DNA from: an uncultured Holophagaceae bacterium
GTDB lineage: Bacteria > Acidobacteriota > Holophagae > Holophagales > Holophagaceae
DNA length: 8,067 bases
Assembly (NCBI GenBank): GCA_903890595.1
Contig: CAITBU010000058.1
Coordinates: forward strand, 1 to 8,067
Direction of reading: 5' to 3'
Part shown: one piece after another, positions 5,848 to 8,067 of the stretch
Layout: the number at the start of each line of letters is the position of its first letter
Numbering within the stretch: the first letter of the stretch is position 1
Translations under genes and position numbers: made by a program
The notes under the pieces: generated by a model
The model's input: the letters and a program-made list of their open reading frames with translations, nothing else
The model's database searches: none
What the model was told of the DNA's origin: nothing

Positions 5848-8067
5848 ATGCATCTACGCTTATCCCAGGCCTTCCTTGGCACTTCGCTGCTAGCGCTCCT
5901 CGCGTGCGCCGGCGCCGGCGATTCCAAGGCCCCCACCATCGTGACCGGTGGCGGCACCATGCCCGGATCCAATGCAGTTGTGTTCGATCCCACCACCGGG
6001 AACGTGCCCCTGCCCAACATCCTGGTCACCGCCTCCATCACCGGAATCACCTACTCGGCGACCTCCACACCGGCGGCCGGGACGCTCAATATCAATCCAG
6101 GCTACCCCCTGACCCCGGACAAGGCCCTGGCCTTCGTCAATCTCAAGGAAATGGGCAACACGCACGCCGTGTCCGGCCTCAATGCCCCCATCTACATCTC
6201 CTTCCCTGCGGCCATCGACACCGCCACGGTGAACGGTTCCAATATCAAGGTCTTCCAGCTGACCCCTGACACCGCCGGCACCGAGAATGCGGCCCTGGGC
6301 TTCACGGACATCTCCAGCCTCTTCACCTACAGCACCATGAACCTGGTGCCCTCGGGCGTGGGCGTCTATGTCAGCCCCAAGCTGCCCCTGATTCCCGGCA
6401 CCCGCTACCTCTACGTGGTCACCAACCGAGTGCTGGACGCCGCCGGCAAACCCGTTGTGGGCTCCCCCTACTTCGAAGCCCTCAAGGGCATCACCCCCCT
6501 CGCCGGCTCCTTTGCCGCGCTGGAACCTGTCCGGGCCAACGTCAGCGCAGGCTCCAACATCCTGCTCTCCGGCTACGCCAAGGTCATGGATGACCTGATC
6601 ACCGCCAGCGCCACCACCACCGTCACCAAGCGGGCCGACATCGCCGTCATGGGCCGCTTCATCACCACCGGCGCCGGCTACACCCTGCCCGATCCCGTGG
6701 CTGCCCCAACGGTGCGGGCCCCTGTGGAAACGGCCCTCTGGGCCTGGGCGAACAACGCTGCCGTGCCACCCCTCTCCATGGACTTCAGCACCGCTGAAAG
6801 CCGCGCCTGGGACAACGGTGTTGCGAACTTCCAGCTCATGGGCACCTCGGCCATTCCCTCCGGTGCTGGGTCCCTTGCCGCCATCTTCGGAACCGTGCCC
6901 AGTGCTGCCGTAGGCTATGTGGGCGCAGGCACCTTCGAAAGCGCCGACCTGCAACTGGATCCCTACACCGTCAACGCGAACCTGGCCAATGCCACCGGCA
7001 AGCTCGATGCCGTCGCCAATGTCTACAACCCCGGCACCAGCACCGTACCCGGCACCGGCGTCACCCAGGCCTTCCGGAACGCCACGGGCGTCCTGCGCGG
7101 CTTCTACCACAAGACGCGCACCGTGCCGTTCATCGTCATCGCCCCGCTTGCTGCCGCCCCCACCGGTGGCTACAAGGTTGCCGTCTTCCTGCATGGCATC
7201 GGCGGCCAGAAGGAACAGGCCCTGGGCATCGCCAACACCCTCTGTTCCGCGGGCTACACCGTGGTCGCCATTGACCAGGCCGTCCACGGCCTTGGCTCTG
7301 GCGTTGCCGGCAGCCTGACCTCCCCGCTCTACACCGGCGTTGGCATGGGCAATGGCCGACCCGCCGCTGAGTGGGCCAGCAACTTCTTCATGCTGCCCTC
7401 CATCCTGACCGCCCGCACCAGTGTACAGACCAGCGCCTTCAACCTCTGGCGCCTGGAGCGCATCCTCAAGCAGCCCGCCGCCGTTCCCAACAGCCTTCAG
7501 GCTGCCATGGTCACCGCTGGCAAGACCATCAGTGCCGCCGGCGCCACCCAGTACGTGGGTCAGAGCCTGGGTAGCATCGTTGGTTCCTACTTCCTGGCCG
7601 GCAACAGCAACCAGACCGGTGGTAGCAACATGAAGGGCCTCCTGAGCGTGCCCGGCTCCCGCCTGGCCTTCATCCTCAAGGACAGCCCGGCCTTTTCGTC
7701 CACCGTCAACGCCGGCCTCTTGGCGGCAGGTGTCACCACCAACAGCACCGCCTTCTACCAGTTCTTCGCCTTGGCCCAGGCCGTGGCCGACCCCATCGAC
7801 CCCGCCACCATGGGTACGCCCCTGCCTGGTGCATCCGCCTCCCGCCTGGCGGGCCGCCTCCTGGTCCAGGAAGCAGTGGGTGACACGGTCATTCCAAACG
7901 CCTGCGGCCAGTATTTTGTGAACGCCATCGCCGGCCGGGCACCCCAGTTCGGTGCCGATGTCAGCGGCGGCTTTACCCAGGTGCTGCGAGCTGGCCAGAC
8001 TGCGGCCGCCGTCCCCTACGTCTACGGTGCCACCTTCGCAACCACCAAGGCTCCCGTTGCTGCCGCC
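5848..8067 (+). CDS. VolA/Pla-1-like lipoprotein (phospho)lipase, 3' end outside window
   Basis: A large lipoprotein of the VolA/Pla-1 family; VolA of Vibrio is a surface-exposed lysophospholipase. The frame is open from the ATG to the last base: 740 residues, no stop. A signal peptide ends in LLAC with lipidated Cys20. The N-terminal half has the family start FDPTTGNVPLPN at 46-57 and GTLN at 78-81, then beta-rich Ig-like sequence (about 110-220), including IYISFPAAIDTATVNGSNIK. The alpha/beta-hydrolase part begins near residue 435: VAVFLHGIGG with H449-G450 (oxyanion region), DQAVHG at 476-481, nucleophile Ser573 in GQSLG, and probable acid Asp679 in GDTVIPN. The catalytic His should lie in the missing C-terminus; family members are about 800 residues, so about 60 may be absent. 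Lipid hydrolysis is a family inference; the exact substrate is unknown. It is preceded by a terminator, so probably has its own promoter, which I could not identify. Confidence 0.88.
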   Translation, partial: MHLRLSQAFLGTSLLALLACAGAGDSKAPTIVTGGGTMPGSNAVVFDPTTGNVPLPNILVTASITGITYSATSTPAAGTLNINPGYPLTPDKALAFVNLKEMGNTHAVSGLNAPIYISFPAAIDTATVNGSNIKVFQLTPDTAGTENAALGFTDISSLFTYSTMNLVPSGVGVYVSPKLPLIPGTRYLYVVTNRVLDAAGKPVVGSPYFEALKGITPLAGSFAALEPVRANVSAGSNILLSGYAKVMDDLITASATTTVTKRADIAVMGRFITTGAGYTLPDPVAAPTVRAPVETALWAWANNAAVPPLSMDFSTAESRAWDNGVANFQLMGTSAIPSGAGSLAAIFGTVPSAAVGYVGAGTFESADLQLDPYTVNANLANATGKLDAVANVYNPGTSTVPGTGVTQAFRNATGVLRGFYHKTRTVPFIVIAPLAAAPTGGYKVAVFLHGIGGQKEQALGIANTLCSAGYTVVAIDQAVHGLGSGVAGSLTSPLYTGVGMGNGRPAAEWASNFFMLPSILTARTSVQTSAFNLWRLERILKQPAAVPNSLQAAMVTAGKTISAAGATQYVGQSLGSIVGSYFLAGNSNQTGGSNMKGLLSVPGSRLAFILKDSPAFSSTVNAGLLAAGVTTNSTAFYQFFALAQAVADPIDPATMGTPLPGASASRLAGRLLVQEAVGDTVIPNACGQYFVNAIAGRAPQFGADVSGGFTQVLRAGQTAAAVPYVYGATFATTKAPVAAA

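Noticed and set aside
5890..7287. Minus-strand open frame (465 codons) opposite the lipase gene
   Set aside because: The translation is Gly/His/Asp-rich shadow sequence. The plus frame, open for 740 codons with lipobox and lipase motifs, is the real gene.
1..8067. A defence, mobile or biosynthetic gene system
   Set aside because: There is no transposase, integrase, nuclease, toxin-antitoxin pair, repeat array or biosynthetic enzyme set; the genes look like ordinary chromosomal functions.

Overview
The window is high-GC bacterial chromosomal DNA with tightly packed genes, GTG and ATG starts, and recognisable Shine-Dalgarno sites. The content (diderm-type lipoproteins, a VolA-like surface lipase, two-component c-di-GMP enzymes, and a MetK close to acidobacterial and deltaproteobacterial types) suggests a Gram-negative soil or sediment bacterium. 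My best guess is an acidobacterium of the Holophaga/Geothrix group, at low to moderate confidence because there is no rRNA marker. I see no mobile element, phage gene, tRNA, rRNA or CRISPR array.

Layout. Positions 1-783 (+) are the 3' two thirds of a ThrE-like threonine/serine exporter whose start lies outside the window. After a 142-bp gap come two response-regulator genes (926-2359 and 2356-3282, +) that overlap by 4 bases. The first is REC plus HD-GYP (predicted c-di-GMP phosphodiesterase). The second is REC plus GGDEF (predicted diguanylate cyclase). The metK gene (3272-4414, -) converges on them, and the two stop ends overlap by 11 bp. A 174-bp divergent region carries a likely metK promoter and leads into an unrecognised coiled-coil envelope protein or lipoprotein (4589-5722, +), closed by a strong intrinsic terminator. 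The last gene (5848 to the window end, +) is a large lipoprotein of the VolA/Pla-1 phospholipase family. It is open to the last base with 740 residues visible and no stop.

How the genes relate. The two response regulators form a likely operon that makes and breaks the same second messenger, each output domain under its own phosphoryl-acceptor Asp; no histidine kinase is in view. ThrE, MetK, the coiled-coil protein and the lipase look like independent units. No multi-gene defence or biosynthetic system is visible. The points most worth a second look are the coupled opposing c-di-GMP enzymes, the insert of about 110 residues inside the HD-GYP catalytic core, the unassigned coiled-coil lipoprotein, and the VolA-like lipase.
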